A stretch of DNA of 64,000 nt from an uncultured Amylibacter sp. (GTDB lineage: Bacteria; Pseudomonadota; Alphaproteobacteria; Rhodobacterales; Rhodobacteraceae), in the NCBI GenBank assembly GCA_947497475.1, contig CANMGS010000003.1, positions 62,001-126,000 on the forward strand, written 5' to 3'. Positions within the stretch are counted from its first letter, which is position 1. The number at the start of each line of letters is the position of its first letter. Positions 34,032 to 43,229 of this stretch are shown piece by piece. The notes under the pieces are model-generated. The model searched no databases and was not told the origin of the DNA. It saw nothing but the letters and a program-made list of their open reading frames with translations. The translations under genes and the position numbers were made by a program.

Positions 34032-35696
34032 ATGGCAGACGCAGCCGCTCATGATCACGCCCGCCCGGGCTTTTTCACAAGATGGTTTATGTCCACAAAT
34101 CACAAGGATATTGGTATCCTTTATCTGTTTACAGCAGGTTTGTTGGGCTTCATCTCAGTCGCATTTACAGTATTTATGCGCATCGAACTTTTGGAACCAG
34201 GTGTTCAACACATGTGTTTGGAAGGCGCCAGCCTGACAGCCGCAGCTATTGAAAACTGTACTCCAAACGGACACCTTTGGAACGTTCTGATCACAGGCCA
34301 CGGCATCTTGATGATGTTCTTTGTGGTTATTCCTGCCCTATTTGGCGGCTTTGGCAACTATTTCATGCCATTGATGATCGGCGCCCCAGACATGGCATTC
34401 CCACGTTTGAATAACCTTTCATACTGGATGTATCTTGCTGGTTCTTCATTGGCAGTATGCTCATTGATCTTGCCAGGTGGCAACGGTCAAGCAGGTTCTG
34501 GTGTTGGTTGGGTGCTTTACGCACCGCTTTCAACAAAAGAAGCTGGTATGTCGATGGACTTCGCAATCTTTGCGGTTCACGTATCAGGTGCTTCTTCAAT
34601 CTTGGGTGCGATCAACATGATCACAACATTCTTGAACATGCGCGCCCCTGGCATGACATTGCACAAGACACCTTTGTTTGCTTGGTCAATCTTTGTAACA
34701 GCATTCTTGATCCTTCTCTCTTTGCCAGTTTTGGCTGGTGCGATCACAATGCTTTTGACAGACCGTAACTTTGGCACAACATTCTTTGACCCATCAGGTG
34801 GCGGCGATCCAATCTTGTATCAACACCTTCTATGGTTCTTTGGACACCCAGAAGTTTACATGATCATCGTTCCTGGCTTTGGTATCGTATCACACGTGAT
34901 TGCAACATTCTCTCGCAAGCCAATCTTTGGCTACCTGCCAATGGTTTACGCGATGGTTGCAATTGGTGCGCTAGGCTTCGTTGTTTGGGCTCACCACATG
35001 TACACAGTTGGCATGTCATTGACACAGCAGTCTTACTTTATGCTTGCAACAATGGTGATTGCGGTTCCAACAGGGATCAAAATCTTTTCATGGATCGCAA
35101 CGATGTGGGGCGGCTCTATCACGCTTAAAACACCTATGCTGTTCGCATTCGGTTTCTTGTTCTTGTTCACCGTTGGTGGCGTAACAGGTATCGTTCTATC
35201 GCAAGCTGGTGTTGACCGTGCATACCACGATACATACTACGTTGTTGCGCACTTCCATTATGTGATGTCACTGGGTGCGGTTTTCTGTATCTTTGCTGGT
35301 GTTTACTACTGGATCGGCAAAATGTCTGGTCGTCAGTACCCAGAATGGGCAGGTCAATTGCACTTCTGGGCTATGTTCATCGGCGCTAACATTACCTTCT
35401 TCCCACAGCACTTCTTGGGTCGCCAAGGTATGCCACGTCGTTACATCGACTACCCAGAGCAATTCGCTTATTGGAACGAAATCAGCTCTTATGGTGCATT
35501 CCTATCATTCGCTTCATTCGTCTTCTTCATCGGTATCGTGTTCTACACAATCCTTTGGGGTAAGAAAGTAGAAGAGGAATCATATTGGGGTGAAGGTGCG
35601 GATACATTGGAATGGACACTTCCAAACCCACCACCAGAGCACACATTCGAAACACTTCCGACACAGGATATGTGGGATAAAACCCCAAGCCATTAA
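34032..35696 (+). CDS. ctaD: Cytochrome c oxidase subunit I, aa3 type
   Basis: A 554-residue twelve-helix heme-copper oxidase core. Visible are [53 protein letters not shown], the CuB-site [17 protein letters not shown] with the cross-linked His-Tyr, AHHMYTVGM, the Lys-channel region and the heme-ligand helix [14 protein letters not shown]. The C-terminus carries the FPQHFLG section. The other subunit genes (ctaC, ctaB, ctaG, ctaE) are not nearby, as is usual for ctaD in Rhodobacteraceae. TTAGGAGAGA precedes the ATG. Its terminator appears to lie inside the next ORF. Confidence 0.97.
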   Translation: MADAAAHDHARPGFFTRWFMSTNHKDIGILYLFTAGLLGFISVAFTVFMRIELLEPGVQHMCLEGASLTAAAIENCTPNGHLWNVLITGHGILMMFFVVIPALFGGFGNYFMPLMIGAPDMAFPRLNNLSYWMYLAGSSLAVCSLILPGGNGQAGSGVGWVLYAPLSTKEAGMSMDFAIFAVHVSGASSILGAINMITTFLNMRAPGMTLHKTPLFAWSIFVTAFLILLSLPVLAGAITMLLTDRNFGTTFFDPSGGGDPILYQHLLWFFGHPEVYMIIVPGFGIVSHVIATFSRKPIFGYLPMVYAMVAIGALGFVVWAHHMYTVGMSLTQQSYFMLATMVIAVPTGIKIFSWIATMWGGSITLKTPMLFAFGFLFLFTVGGVTGIVLSQAGVDRAYHDTYYVVAHFHYVMSLGAVFCIFAGVYYWIGKMSGRQYPEWAGQLHFWAMFIGANITFFPQHFLGRQGMPRRYIDYPEQFAYWNEISSYGAFLSFASFVFFIGIVFYTILWGKKVEEESYWGEGADTLEWTLPNPPPEHTFETLPTQDMWDKTPSH

Positions 35697-35702
35697 TCGG
35701 AT

Positions 35703-36230
35703 ATGACTTCGAACACGAATATATCAAAGGCCGATGCAGAAGCGTCGGCCTTTTTTAATGTCATCAAACGCGATGATCCCCCTGCGTTTGACCATTATGT
35801 AAAGCCAATCAAATCCCTTTCTAATAAAGGCTTCGTAAACGTCATCACAATTACGGCCATAGCTCTCACAATCCCCTTAATAGCTTTGTTGGGTACAATT
35901 GCATTATGGATGCTTCTACCCCATCTACTGCTGGCAATTGGTTTGTTATGGTACTTCATCCGTCGCAACGATAAAGATCGTGATGTTTATGAGCATATCC
36001 TGATCTGGAAAGATGCTATCGCCGTTCATCGCCACAACCCACGTGGTCCTGATCAATATTGGACGGGAAACCCCTATTGGGTGAAGCTGAAAACACGTGA
36101 TACGCGCACCGTGCAAAGCTACCTGACAATGACAGGTGCTGAACGTGAGATTGAATTAGGTGCATTCCTAAGTCCTGCGGAGCGTATAGATCTAAGAAAC
36201 CTGATCCAAGATACCATCAAGAGTTTATAG
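35703..36230 (+). CDS. DUF2244 membrane protein with an embedded terminator at its start
   Basis: A 175-residue protein with two adjacent membrane helices (about residues 46-83) and a C-terminal DUF2244 section (EHILIWKDAIAVHRHNPRGP, YWVKLKT, REIELGAFLSPAERIDL). DUF2244 proteins are found beside cytochrome oxidase genes in many alphaproteobacteria; function unknown. The first 18 codons contain a terminator-like hairpin (35726-35756). No later in-frame ATG, GTG or TTG would bypass it before the domain, so it seems to lie in the coding region. The ATG is seven bases after the ctaD stop. Confidence 0.82.
   Translation: MTSNTNISKADAEASAFFNVIKRDDPPAFDHYVKPIKSLSNKGFVNVITITAIALTIPLIALLGTIALWMLLPHLLLAIGLLWYFIRRNDKDRDVYEHILIWKDAIAVHRHNPRGPDQYWTGNPYWVKLKTRDTRTVQSYLTMTGAEREIELGAFLSPAERIDLRNLIQDTIKSL
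35726..35756 (+). terminator. Strong terminator inside the DUF2244 reading frame
   Basis: AAAGGCCGA (35726-35734) pairs perfectly with TCGGCCTTT (35745-35753) around a ten-base loop and runs into T residues up to 35756. It terminates ctaD transcription and would also limit DUF2244 expression unless translation disrupts the hairpin. Confidence 0.85.
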
Positions 36231-36236
36231 GAATAC

Positions 36237-37829
36237 TTACGCCGCAAAAACAAACGAACTTGTCTGCGCACGATCCCAGTATTTGGCAAATGCTGGATGC
36301 ATTGCATCGCTTTTCTCCAGATCACCTGGTTCCAGCCACAAGTATTGGCTGGCCGCAGATCGCACCTCACGGCTGTTAATCCTGATCATAAGGTGGTGCG
36401 GTGTGAATTCTGACGGATGTGTAAGGCCAGAAGATTCGACGGCTTCTTTCAATGCGATTAATGTATTTTTATGAAAGTTAGCAACCCTTGTGCTTTTGTC
36501 ATCCACAACCAAAGCTTTGTAACGACCAGGTTCTTGTGTCGTTACCCCCGTTGGGCATTTACCTGTATGACAGGCCTGTGCCTGAATACAGCCAATAGCG
36601 AACATAAAGCCGCGCGCCACATTACAACTGTCTGCACCTAAGGCAAAAATCCTGCACATATCAAAGGCACTTATAAGCTTGCCTGACGCAACCAACTTTA
36701 TTTCGTCGCGTAAATCCAAACCCACCAATGTATTATGAACAAGCATCAATCCTTCGCGTAATGGTGCCCCTTTATGATCAGCAAATTCAACTGGTGCTGC
36801 ACCTGTACCGCCTTCGGTGCCATCAACAGTGATAAAGTCAGGCGCTATACCGCTTTCTTTGATAGCTTTTGCAATTGCAAACCATTCCCACGGGTGACCA
36901 ACACATAATTTGAACCCAACGGGTTTGCCGCCAGAAAGGTCGCGAAGCTTACCAATAAATTCGCAAAGCTCTAATGGCGTTGAAAAGGCGCTGTGCGCGC
37001 TTGGACTGATACAATCCACACCAACAGGAACGCCGCGTGCCGCAGCAATTTCTGGTGTAACCTTAGCGCCTAATAATATGCCACCATGTCCAGGCTTTGC
37101 ACCTTGTGAAAGTTTAATTTCGATCATTTTCACCTGATCATCTGCCGATGTTTCCGCAAACTTTTCAGGGTCAAATTCCCCATCTGCTGTGCGGCAACCG
37201 AAATACCCGCTGCCAATTTGCCAAATCAAATCACCGCCATGTTTACGGTGAAACGTGGAAATCGATCCTTCGCCTGTCGTATGTGCAAAACCGCCCTCTT
37301 TCGCGCCTTTGTTGAGCGCTTCGATTGCGTTTGGCGATAGCGCACCATAGGACATTCCAGAAATATTTAAGACCGAACCTTCATAGGGTTTTTTACAATT
37401 CGAGCCGCCAAATGTGACTGTAATCGGGATGTCTGGCAAATGTAGTGGTGCTACAGAATGGTTGATCCATTCATGTCCAATATCATTCACATTACGCAAA
37501 GTACCGAATGGTCGCAAACCTTCTAAACCTTTAGCGCGTCGATAAACCAAAGCGCGTTGTTCACGAGAGTATGGTGTTTCTTCGTGATCGCTTTCCAAGA
37601 AATATTGGCGTATCTCAGGGCGAAAGTGTTCAAATAAAAATCTCAACCGCGCGACAAGCGGGTAATTTTTCAGAACGGCGCTTTTCATCTGTAGCAGATC
37701 GTAAACCCCAATGAGTGATAAAACGATAGCTAGGCCAGATATTGCTCCCCCCCAAAAAGGTGCGGGTATCGCTAACAGCAAGCCTCCTGGAATAAAAAGC
37801 ATCACAATTAGCAGTGGAACATAACGCAT
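36237..37829 (-). CDS. FMN-binding glutamate-synthase-like protein with membrane anchor
   Basis: A 530-residue protein homologous to the central synthase domain of glutamate synthase. Evidence: NISGMSYGALSPNAIEALNKGA, HTTGEGSIS, AKPGHGGILLGAKVTPEIAA, ITVDGTEGGTGAAP, and a cysteine cluster CIQAQACHTGKCPTGV like the Fe-S motif of GltB. It lacks the amidotransferase domain, and two hydrophobic segments (about residues 3-47) precede the catalytic part. The family is annotated as FMN-binding glutamate synthase; the physiological reaction is not known. No gltD partner is adjacent. Confidence 0.88.
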   Translation of the reverse strand: MRYVPLLIVMLFIPGGLLLAIPAPFWGGAISGLAIVLSLIGVYDLLQMKSAVLKNYPLVARLRFLFEHFRPEIRQYFLESDHEETPYSREQRALVYRRAKGLEGLRPFGTLRNVNDIGHEWINHSVAPLHLPDIPITVTFGGSNCKKPYEGSVLNISGMSYGALSPNAIEALNKGAKEGGFAHTTGEGSISTFHRKHGGDLIWQIGSGYFGCRTADGEFDPEKFAETSADDQVKMIEIKLSQGAKPGHGGILLGAKVTPEIAAARGVPVGVDCISPSAHSAFSTPLELCEFIGKLRDLSGGKPVGFKLCVGHPWEWFAIAKAIKESGIAPDFITVDGTEGGTGAAPVEFADHKGAPLREGLMLVHNTLVGLDLRDEIKLVASGKLISAFDMCRIFALGADSCNVARGFMFAIGCIQAQACHTGKCPTGVTTQEPGRYKALVVDDKSTRVANFHKNTLIALKEAVESSGLTHPSEFTPHHLMIRINSREVRSAASQYLWLEPGDLEKSDAMHPAFAKYWDRAQTSSFVFAA

Positions 37830-38010
37830 AAAAATCTCCCTTTAGGCAAAAATTATGCATTGTCCAAATACGGCGTCAAGTCATGCAGACCCGTAATAGC
37901 CGTCTCATTCCGACATAAAATGGCAATTCGGGTATATATTTGCGACAATTGGTAGCCATGAAAACCTCAGAGTTTCGATTGAAATTCGAGGGTCACGTGA
38001 CATTTTCTGC

Positions 38011-38463
38011 TTATCCAAGCAGTTCTTTCACAGCACCGCCTGCTTTGCCAAAATCCATTTGACCCGCGTATTTCGCTTTTAATGCACCCATGACTTTACC
38101 CATATCACGAATGCTTTCGGCGCCCACGGCTGTGATCGTTTCTTGGACAGCTGCACGGATATCATCGTCGCACAATTGTTTTGGCAAAAACTCTTCTATG
38201 ATCTTAATCTCACTGCGCTCTTGTTCGGCCAATTCGACACGGCCAGCTTGTTCATATGTCGTCGCACTATCTATGCGTTGTTTTACCATTTTGGTCATAA
38301 TGCCCAAAATATCATCGTCAGAAACACCGTCCATATTACCTTCGGATCGTGCGGCAATATCGCGGTCTTTGATTGCAGCATTGATTAAACGTAAAGTTCC
38401 TAAACGGTTCTTTTCTTTATCCAACATGGCTTGTTTCATACAAGCATTTAGTTTGCTACGCAT
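38011..38463 (-). CDS. GatB/YqeY domain protein
   Basis: A 150-residue protein of the YqeY family, similar to the tail domain of GatB that contacts tRNA. It has MRSKLNACMKQAMLDKEKNR, TLRLINAAIKDRDIA, DDDILGIMTKMVKQR and the C-terminal IRDMGKVMGALKAKYAGQMD. The usual length is 145-150 residues, which supports the start at 38463 over an upstream in-frame ATG at 38496. It is divergent from carA, a pairing common in Rhodobacterales. Confidence 0.9.
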   Translation of the reverse strand: MRSKLNACMKQAMLDKEKNRLGTLRLINAAIKDRDIAARSEGNMDGVSDDDILGIMTKMVKQRIDSATTYEQAGRVELAEQERSEIKIIEEFLPKQLCDDDIRAAVQETITAVGAESIRDMGKVMGALKAKYAGQMDFGKAGGAVKELLG

Positions 38464-38595
38464 ATGATTAAGGGTCTCCCGTCCCAATTCGTGCATTCAA
38501 GACCTCAGACCTTATCGCTTATAGATCAAAGTGACAATAAAAACCCGACGTTATAAGGTGCTGAAATTTTAACATTTTTGATTTTTTACATGTCT

Positions 38596-38624
38596 TGACC
38601 ATTTGCCTACAAAACCGTAGTTTG
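38596..38624 (+). promoter_or_regulatory. Probable carA promoter
   Basis: TTGACC (38596-38601) and TAGTTT (38619-38624) are separated by 17 bases. This lies 28 bases before the carA ATG and is the best sigma-70-like match in the 188-base divergent region with yqeY. Confidence 0.55.
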
Positions 38625-38651
38625 CGCCAAATTTACCCATAGGATGATGTT

Positions 38652-39815
38652 ATGTCTGCTGCTGCTGCTCCCCAGAAAACTACTGGAAAACCAACGGCTT
38701 GTATCGTTTTGGCCGATGGCACGATCTTTTACGGACACGGTTTTGGCGCCACTGGGGTGATTCAAGCTGAGCTTTGCTTCAACACGGCAATGACTGGCTA
38801 TCAAGAAATCATGACCGACCCAAGCTATGCAGGCCAGGCCATAACCTTCACATTCCCACATATTGGCAACACTGGCGTCAATACAGAAGACGATGAAACT
38901 GGCGATCCTGTGGCGCGTGCCATGGTTGTAAAATGGGATCCAACAGAACCATCGAACTGGCGTTCAGAAGGCACTTTATCTGATTGGTTGTCAAAACGCG
39001 GACGTATTGGTGTCGGTGGAGTTGATACACGTCGCCTGACACGTGCCATCACGCATCAAGGTGCACCACATGTTGCTATCGCACATGACCCAGAAGGTAA
39101 CTTTGATGTAGAAGCTTTATTGGCTCATGCACGCGAATTCACAGGCCTAGAAGGTTTGGATTTGGCAAAGGAAGTGACCTGTGCTCAATCTTATAAATGG
39201 AACGAGCAACGTTGGGCATGGCCTGATGGATTTTCCGAACGCACAGAACCTGGTAAGAAAGTTGTCGCCATTGATTACGGCGCAAAACGCAACATCCTTC
39301 GGTGTCTTGCCAGCGCTGGTTGTGATGTAACTGTATTGCCTGCAACGGCAACCGCTGAAGAGGTTTTGGCGCATAAACCACAAGGTGTGTTCCTTTCAAA
39401 CGGCCCAGGCGACCCTGCTGCAACTGGTGAATATGCAGTGCCAATGATTAAAGAGATATTAGAAACAACAGACCTACCTATGTTTGGTATTTGTCTTGGT
39501 CATCAGATGCTTGCATTGGCATTGGGCGGCAAGACTATGAAAATGAGTCACGGCCATCACGGGGCGAACCACCCAGTAAAAGAGCATGAAACTGGCAAAG
39601 TGGAAATCACCTCCATGAACCACGGATTTGCTGTGGATGCCCAATCTCTACCAGACGGTGTCGAAGAAACGCACGTATCTCTTTTTGATGGATCAAACTG
39701 TGGTATCCGCATGACAGACCGCCCAGTATTTTCGGTACAACAACACCCAGAAGCAAGCCCAGGTCCACAAGACAGTTTCTATCTGTTTGAACGTTTTGCC
39801 GCTTCAATGGCCTAA
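38652..39815 (+). CDS. carA: Carbamoyl-phosphate synthase small subunit
   Basis: A 387-residue glutaminase subunit that feeds ammonia to the large subunit for arginine and pyrimidine synthesis. The N-terminal domain has ADGTIFYGHGFGATG, ELCFNTAMTGYQEIMTDPSY and GVDTRRLTRAIT; the class I amidotransferase domain has VAIDYGAKRNILR, SNGPGDPAATGEY, the catalytic Cys in MFGICLGHQMLALALGG and the His-Glu pair in FSVQQHPEASPGP. carB is not in the window. The C-terminal end is complete. Confidence 0.96.
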   Translation: MSAAAAPQKTTGKPTACIVLADGTIFYGHGFGATGVIQAELCFNTAMTGYQEIMTDPSYAGQAITFTFPHIGNTGVNTEDDETGDPVARAMVVKWDPTEPSNWRSEGTLSDWLSKRGRIGVGGVDTRRLTRAITHQGAPHVAIAHDPEGNFDVEALLAHAREFTGLEGLDLAKEVTCAQSYKWNEQRWAWPDGFSERTEPGKKVVAIDYGAKRNILRCLASAGCDVTVLPATATAEEVLAHKPQGVFLSNGPGDPAATGEYAVPMIKEILETTDLPMFGICLGHQMLALALGGKTMKMSHGHHGANHPVKEHETGKVEITSMNHGFAVDAQSLPDGVEETHVSLFDGSNCGIRMTDRPVFSVQQHPEASPGPQDSFYLFERFAASMA

Positions 39816-39844
39816 ATTAAACAAGTTTTAATAAAATTACGTGA

Positions 39845-39874
39845 GCTTTAGACTAAATAAATTTGGTCTAAAGC
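39845..39874 (+). repeat. 13-bp inverted repeat abutting the glycosyltransferase start codon
   Basis: GCTTTAGACTAAA (39845-39857) pairs with TTTGGTCTAAAGC (39862-39874) across a TAAA loop, with a single G-U pair. The next base is the A of the ATG at 39875. No T-tract follows, so it is not a normal terminator. In RNA it would occlude the ribosome landing site; in DNA it is a good dimer-operator candidate. Confidence 0.8.
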
Positions 39875-41806
39875 ATGCCGCACTCTGTATCTCACTTAAA
39901 AGTTGTTTCTACTCAGACTCAATTACCTTTTAAAAAAAGCGTTCCAAAGCAAAGCCTTGGACGTATTTTATTAGCACAAAATTGGGTTACAGAAAATGAT
40001 CTGTTAAAAGCATGGTCGATCCAAATTTATGAAGATTCTGCAATCGGCGAAATACTGATTGGTATGGAGAAAATCACCCAAGACCAGCTTTATTGGGCCT
40101 TGGGTGAACTACATGCCTTAGACATCGTTAACTTTGAAACGCACCCACCTTCTATGACTTGGACGCAGTTCTCTTCCCCAGTTCAATCTTTGCAGAAAGG
40201 ATTCATCATTTGGCGATGTACAGACAATCATATAACTATCGCAATTACGGACCCCAATGCCACGGAAGGATTGAGGGCTGATTTCCATTATGCAAAAAAA
40301 AGTTTGGATTTTGTCCTAGTTACGCCGCTAGCACTGCAAAAATTTATAGCAAATACGCAAACAGATATCTTAGAAAAAAATGCACTTACATGCTGTCCAG
40401 ATACGTACAGCTGTAAATCGTGGACAATATGGTCAAAACCAAACCTTTTAGTATTTGTTCTCTTACTAACGGGTGTTTTTGCTGCGGTCCTAAATCCTGA
40501 AAAGTCTATCATGCTAGGCCTTAGCATCGTTTTCGCAAGCTTAGTTATATTGATGTGGTTCCGTTTGTTTTGTCTTTATTCACTCTATATCCGAAAAAAC
40601 AGTAGCCCAACAAAAGCAGTTGAACAAAAAAAACGCCCCAAGGTATCAATATTGGTGCCTTTATATAAAGAAAGTGGGATTATTCACCGCCTTATCAAAC
40701 GGTTAAATGCAATTGAATACCCCAGAGAGCTTTTAGAGTTTCACTTAATATACGAACAGAACGACCAAGAAACAAAAGCTGCGATAGCAGGTTTAAACCT
40801 ACCCCATCACATTAAACCCTTGCAGGTTCCAGATGGGCAACTGAAAACAAAACCACGCGCAATGAACTATGCATTAGATTTCTGTACAGGCAGCATTATT
40901 GGTATCTATGATGCAGAAGATGCACCAGAAATTAATCAAGTCGAACGTGCTATACAACATCTCAATACTGCAGATGATGATGTAGCCTGTGTGCAATGTG
41001 TATTGGATTTCTACAATCCCAAAACAAATTGGATGTCACGGTGTTTCACGATCGAATATGCAATCTTGTTTCGTGTTATTCTGCCTGCTTTAAACAAATA
41101 TAAGCTGCCTATCCCTCTTGGAGGTACCTCCGTATTTTTCCGCCGAAAGATACTTGAAAAAATGGGGCGTTGGGATGCTTACAACGTGACTGAAGATGCT
41201 GATCTTGGCTATAGATTATACCGTATGGGGTATCGCTGTGAATGGATCAATGCCGTGACATATGAAGAGGCAAATTACAGACTAATACCTTGGATAAAGC
41301 AAAGATCACGTTGGTTGAAAGGCTTATTATTCACAGGGTTAGTACATTTAAAAAAACCCATTACATTACATCGTAAAATCGGAACTTATGCCTTTATGGT
41401 GATGGTGTCTTTAACCATCATACCGTGGTTATTGTGCCCGTTGGTTCCAATCATATTGCCAATGTGGTTTCTCAGCCTTGGGTACGACTTATTGTATTAT
41501 TCTCACTTACACCCAAGTTTCATTAAACTGTTAATTGGCCTGTTTATAACAACAGAACTCTTATCAATTATATTAGGGTTTATGGCTACAAACACAACGA
41601 ACCATAAACATCTACGGCCATGGATACTCACCATGATATTCTATTGGCCTATTACATGCTTTGCTTCCTATAAAGCTATGTTTGAAATGGTCGTTCGCCC
41701 ATCATATTGGGACAAAAGCGAACATGGATTAAATGATCAGTTTTATGAAAAAGAAATTGGGGAATTAACGCATGATTCAGTGCAATTTTTACCTAAAGGC
41801 AGCTAA
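39875..41806 (+). CDS. Membrane glycosyltransferase (GT2) with N-terminal MshEN-like domain
   Basis: A 643-residue fusion. Residues about 27-80 hold two MshEN-type repeats (LGRILLAQNWVTENDLLKAW and IGEILIGMEKITQDQLYWAL), the c-di-GMP-binding module of secretion ATPase N-termini. Two membrane helices follow (190-208, 213-235), then a family 2 glycosyltransferase domain (256-480) with VSILVPLYKE, metal-binding DAED (346-349), the acid TED (439-441) and QRSRW (476-480), as in processive synthases. Several membrane helices close the protein. It probably builds or exports a polysaccharide under c-di-GMP control; the sugar is unknown. The first repeat lacks the leading Arg and a Gly of the consensus. 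A hairpin abuts the start codon. Confidence 0.85.
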   Translation: MPHSVSHLKVVSTQTQLPFKKSVPKQSLGRILLAQNWVTENDLLKAWSIQIYEDSAIGEILIGMEKITQDQLYWALGELHALDIVNFETHPPSMTWTQFSSPVQSLQKGFIIWRCTDNHITIAITDPNATEGLRADFHYAKKSLDFVLVTPLALQKFIANTQTDILEKNALTCCPDTYSCKSWTIWSKPNLLVFVLLLTGVFAAVLNPEKSIMLGLSIVFASLVILMWFRLFCLYSLYIRKNSSPTKAVEQKKRPKVSILVPLYKESGIIHRLIKRLNAIEYPRELLEFHLIYEQNDQETKAAIAGLNLPHHIKPLQVPDGQLKTKPRAMNYALDFCTGSIIGIYDAEDAPEINQVERAIQHLNTADDDVACVQCVLDFYNPKTNWMSRCFTIEYAILFRVILPALNKYKLPIPLGGTSVFFRRKILEKMGRWDAYNVTEDADLGYRLYRMGYRCEWINAVTYEEANYRLIPWIKQRSRWLKGLLFTGLVHLKKPITLHRKIGTYAFMVMVSLTIIPWLLCPLVPIILPMWFLSLGYDLLYYSHLHPSFIKLLIGLFITTELLSIILGFMATNTTNHKHLRPWILTMIFYWPITCFASYKAMFEMVVRPSYWDKSEHGLNDQFYEKEIGELTHDSVQFLPKGS

Positions 41807-42432
41807 ACTTCGCCAGCATCAATTTTCAAACGCGTTTCGAAAGCATAAGAAATGTGTTTCTTCAACAAATCACTTGCCAATTCTCCATCACGCCCTTCGA
41901 TTGCTTTCACAATATCTTCATGCTCGTTCAAAGCCATCTCACCACGTCCATCTACAGCCAATGATGTCGACGCTAACAATGCCATCGAGCGATGCACCAT
42001 TTTCAACTGCGTTATTAAATAGCGGTTACGGCTCGCCAAATGGATTTGATTATGAAAACGTCGGTTGGCACGTGACAATGCATCAGGGTCATCAATGATC
42101 AGGCGGTCCGCTGCAATCATATCGTATAGTACGCGAACCTCTTCAGGTGTTGAATGTTGTGCTGCGAGTTTTGCAGCCAATCCTTCCAACTCAGACCTAA
42201 CTGCATAAAGTTCAGCCAATTGATTATGATCCAAAGAGGCCACAATCAAAGAGCGCCCATCACGTGTCAACATAGACTGTGTTTCTAATCGCTGTAACGC
42301 TTCGCGAATAGGTGTGCGGGATACTTGAAATCTGTCTGCCAATTCAGATTCAACCAAACGATCCCCAGGCTTATACGTTCCTGCGTCGATTGCATCCACA
42401 ATCAACCGATATGCATCTGTTTGACCTTTCAC
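41803..42432 (-). CDS. GntR family regulator, FadR/FCD subfamily
   Basis: A 209-residue regulator with an N-terminal winged helix (YKPGDRLVESELADRFQVSR then TPIREALQRLE) and a C-terminal all-helical FCD ligand domain. FCD metal/ligand residues are seen as Arg-rich FHNQIHLASRNRYLI and the late ALNEHEDIVKAIEGRD with His. FCD regulators respond to organic acids or acyl compounds; the ligand is unknown. The stop overlaps that of the glycosyltransferase by four bases. It is 21 bases downstream of the FkbM gene and may be co-transcribed with it. Confidence 0.9.
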   Translation of the reverse strand: MKGQTDAYRLIVDAIDAGTYKPGDRLVESELADRFQVSRTPIREALQRLETQSMLTRDGRSLIVASLDHNQLAELYAVRSELEGLAAKLAAQHSTPEEVRVLYDMIAADRLIIDDPDALSRANRRFHNQIHLASRNRYLITQLKMVHRSMALLASTSLAVDGRGEMALNEHEDIVKAIEGRDGELASDLLKKHISYAFETRLKIDAGEV

Positions 42433-42453
42433 GATCGGCCCACCCTTTGGTCT

Positions 42454-43221
42454 TTAGCTTTGCTTCTTACGGTAGATATCATCTACACCAGCAAATTCCA
42501 CTAAATCATAACCTTTTGATCGCATTAATTCGGGCAAATCAGAACTTTGGGCATTGTTTTCAATACTCCAGACTTCAATATCGTATTTTTCAAACGGAAA
42601 ATTATTCAAAATATCCATCTCTCCGCCTTCAACATCCAAAGAAATCAGGTCAATTTTCTTGAGCTTATGTTTGTTCAAAATAGATTGAAGTGTCTTTTTC
42701 GATAGCTTGTGAACCACTTCTTCATGCTTTTCATGTGCGCGCACACGCTCAAGAAGTTCTTTGTCATAACTATCTAAAAAACCACTCATTTGAGTATAGC
42801 CAGAAGTCACTTCCATAAAATCAGACTTGCCAGATTTCCCCGCAACAGCCGCCATTACGCATGGATTTGTGCGTATGTTTTCAGCTTGTTTAATTTGCTT
42901 TGGAGATGGCTCAACAATCACACCAGTCCAATTTCGGAAAGCTTCGAAAAATAAGGTATTAGAACCCGTCACTCCATCATATCCACCAACATCAACAAAA
43001 ACGCCATCACGCTTTTGACCTAATAAACCATCAATGACACGGTCCTGCCCCGCTTGAGAATAATACATTTGGGATGTTGCCATCATATTTGAAATCACAT
43101 GACTTTGGCGCAATGCTTCACCACGTCTACGGCTACGTTCAGTCCCCAAGAATTTAGCTAATTCTTGATGAGCTTCTTGTAATAAACGCCGCGCTTCGAT
43201 GATCTTTTCATGTGGTTTCAT
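42454..43221 (-). CDS. FkbM family methyltransferase
   Basis: A 255-residue SAM-dependent methyltransferase of the FkbM type: YSQAGQDRVIDGLLG before the domain, FVDVGGYDGVTGSNTLFFE (SAM-binding), GVIVEPSPKQIKQAENI, and IDLISLDVEGGEMDILNNF with the conserved Asp-Val-Glu-Gly step. Such enzymes O-methylate sugars or small molecules, and many are linked to polysaccharide loci. A coiled N-terminal stretch (KIIEARRLLQEAHQELAKF) precedes the domain. The start at 43221 is the first ATG; a TTG six bases upstream is less likely. It is 8 bases after the neighbouring methyltransferase. Confidence 0.88.
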   Translation of the reverse strand: MKPHEKIIEARRLLQEAHQELAKFLGTERSRRRGEALRQSHVISNMMATSQMYYSQAGQDRVIDGLLGQKRDGVFVDVGGYDGVTGSNTLFFEAFRNWTGVIVEPSPKQIKQAENIRTNPCVMAAVAGKSGKSDFMEVTSGYTQMSGFLDSYDKELLERVRAHEKHEEVVHKLSKKTLQSILNKHKLKKIDLISLDVEGGEMDILNNFPFEKYDIEVWSIENNAQSSDLPELMRSKGYDLVEFAGVDDIYRKKQS

Positions 43222-43229
43222 GAACAACC

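Noticed and set aside
37958-38062. A 34-codon plus-strand ORF near the yqeY-like gene
   Set aside because: It runs into the yqeY-like gene in antisense and has neither a ribosome-binding site nor a coding character.
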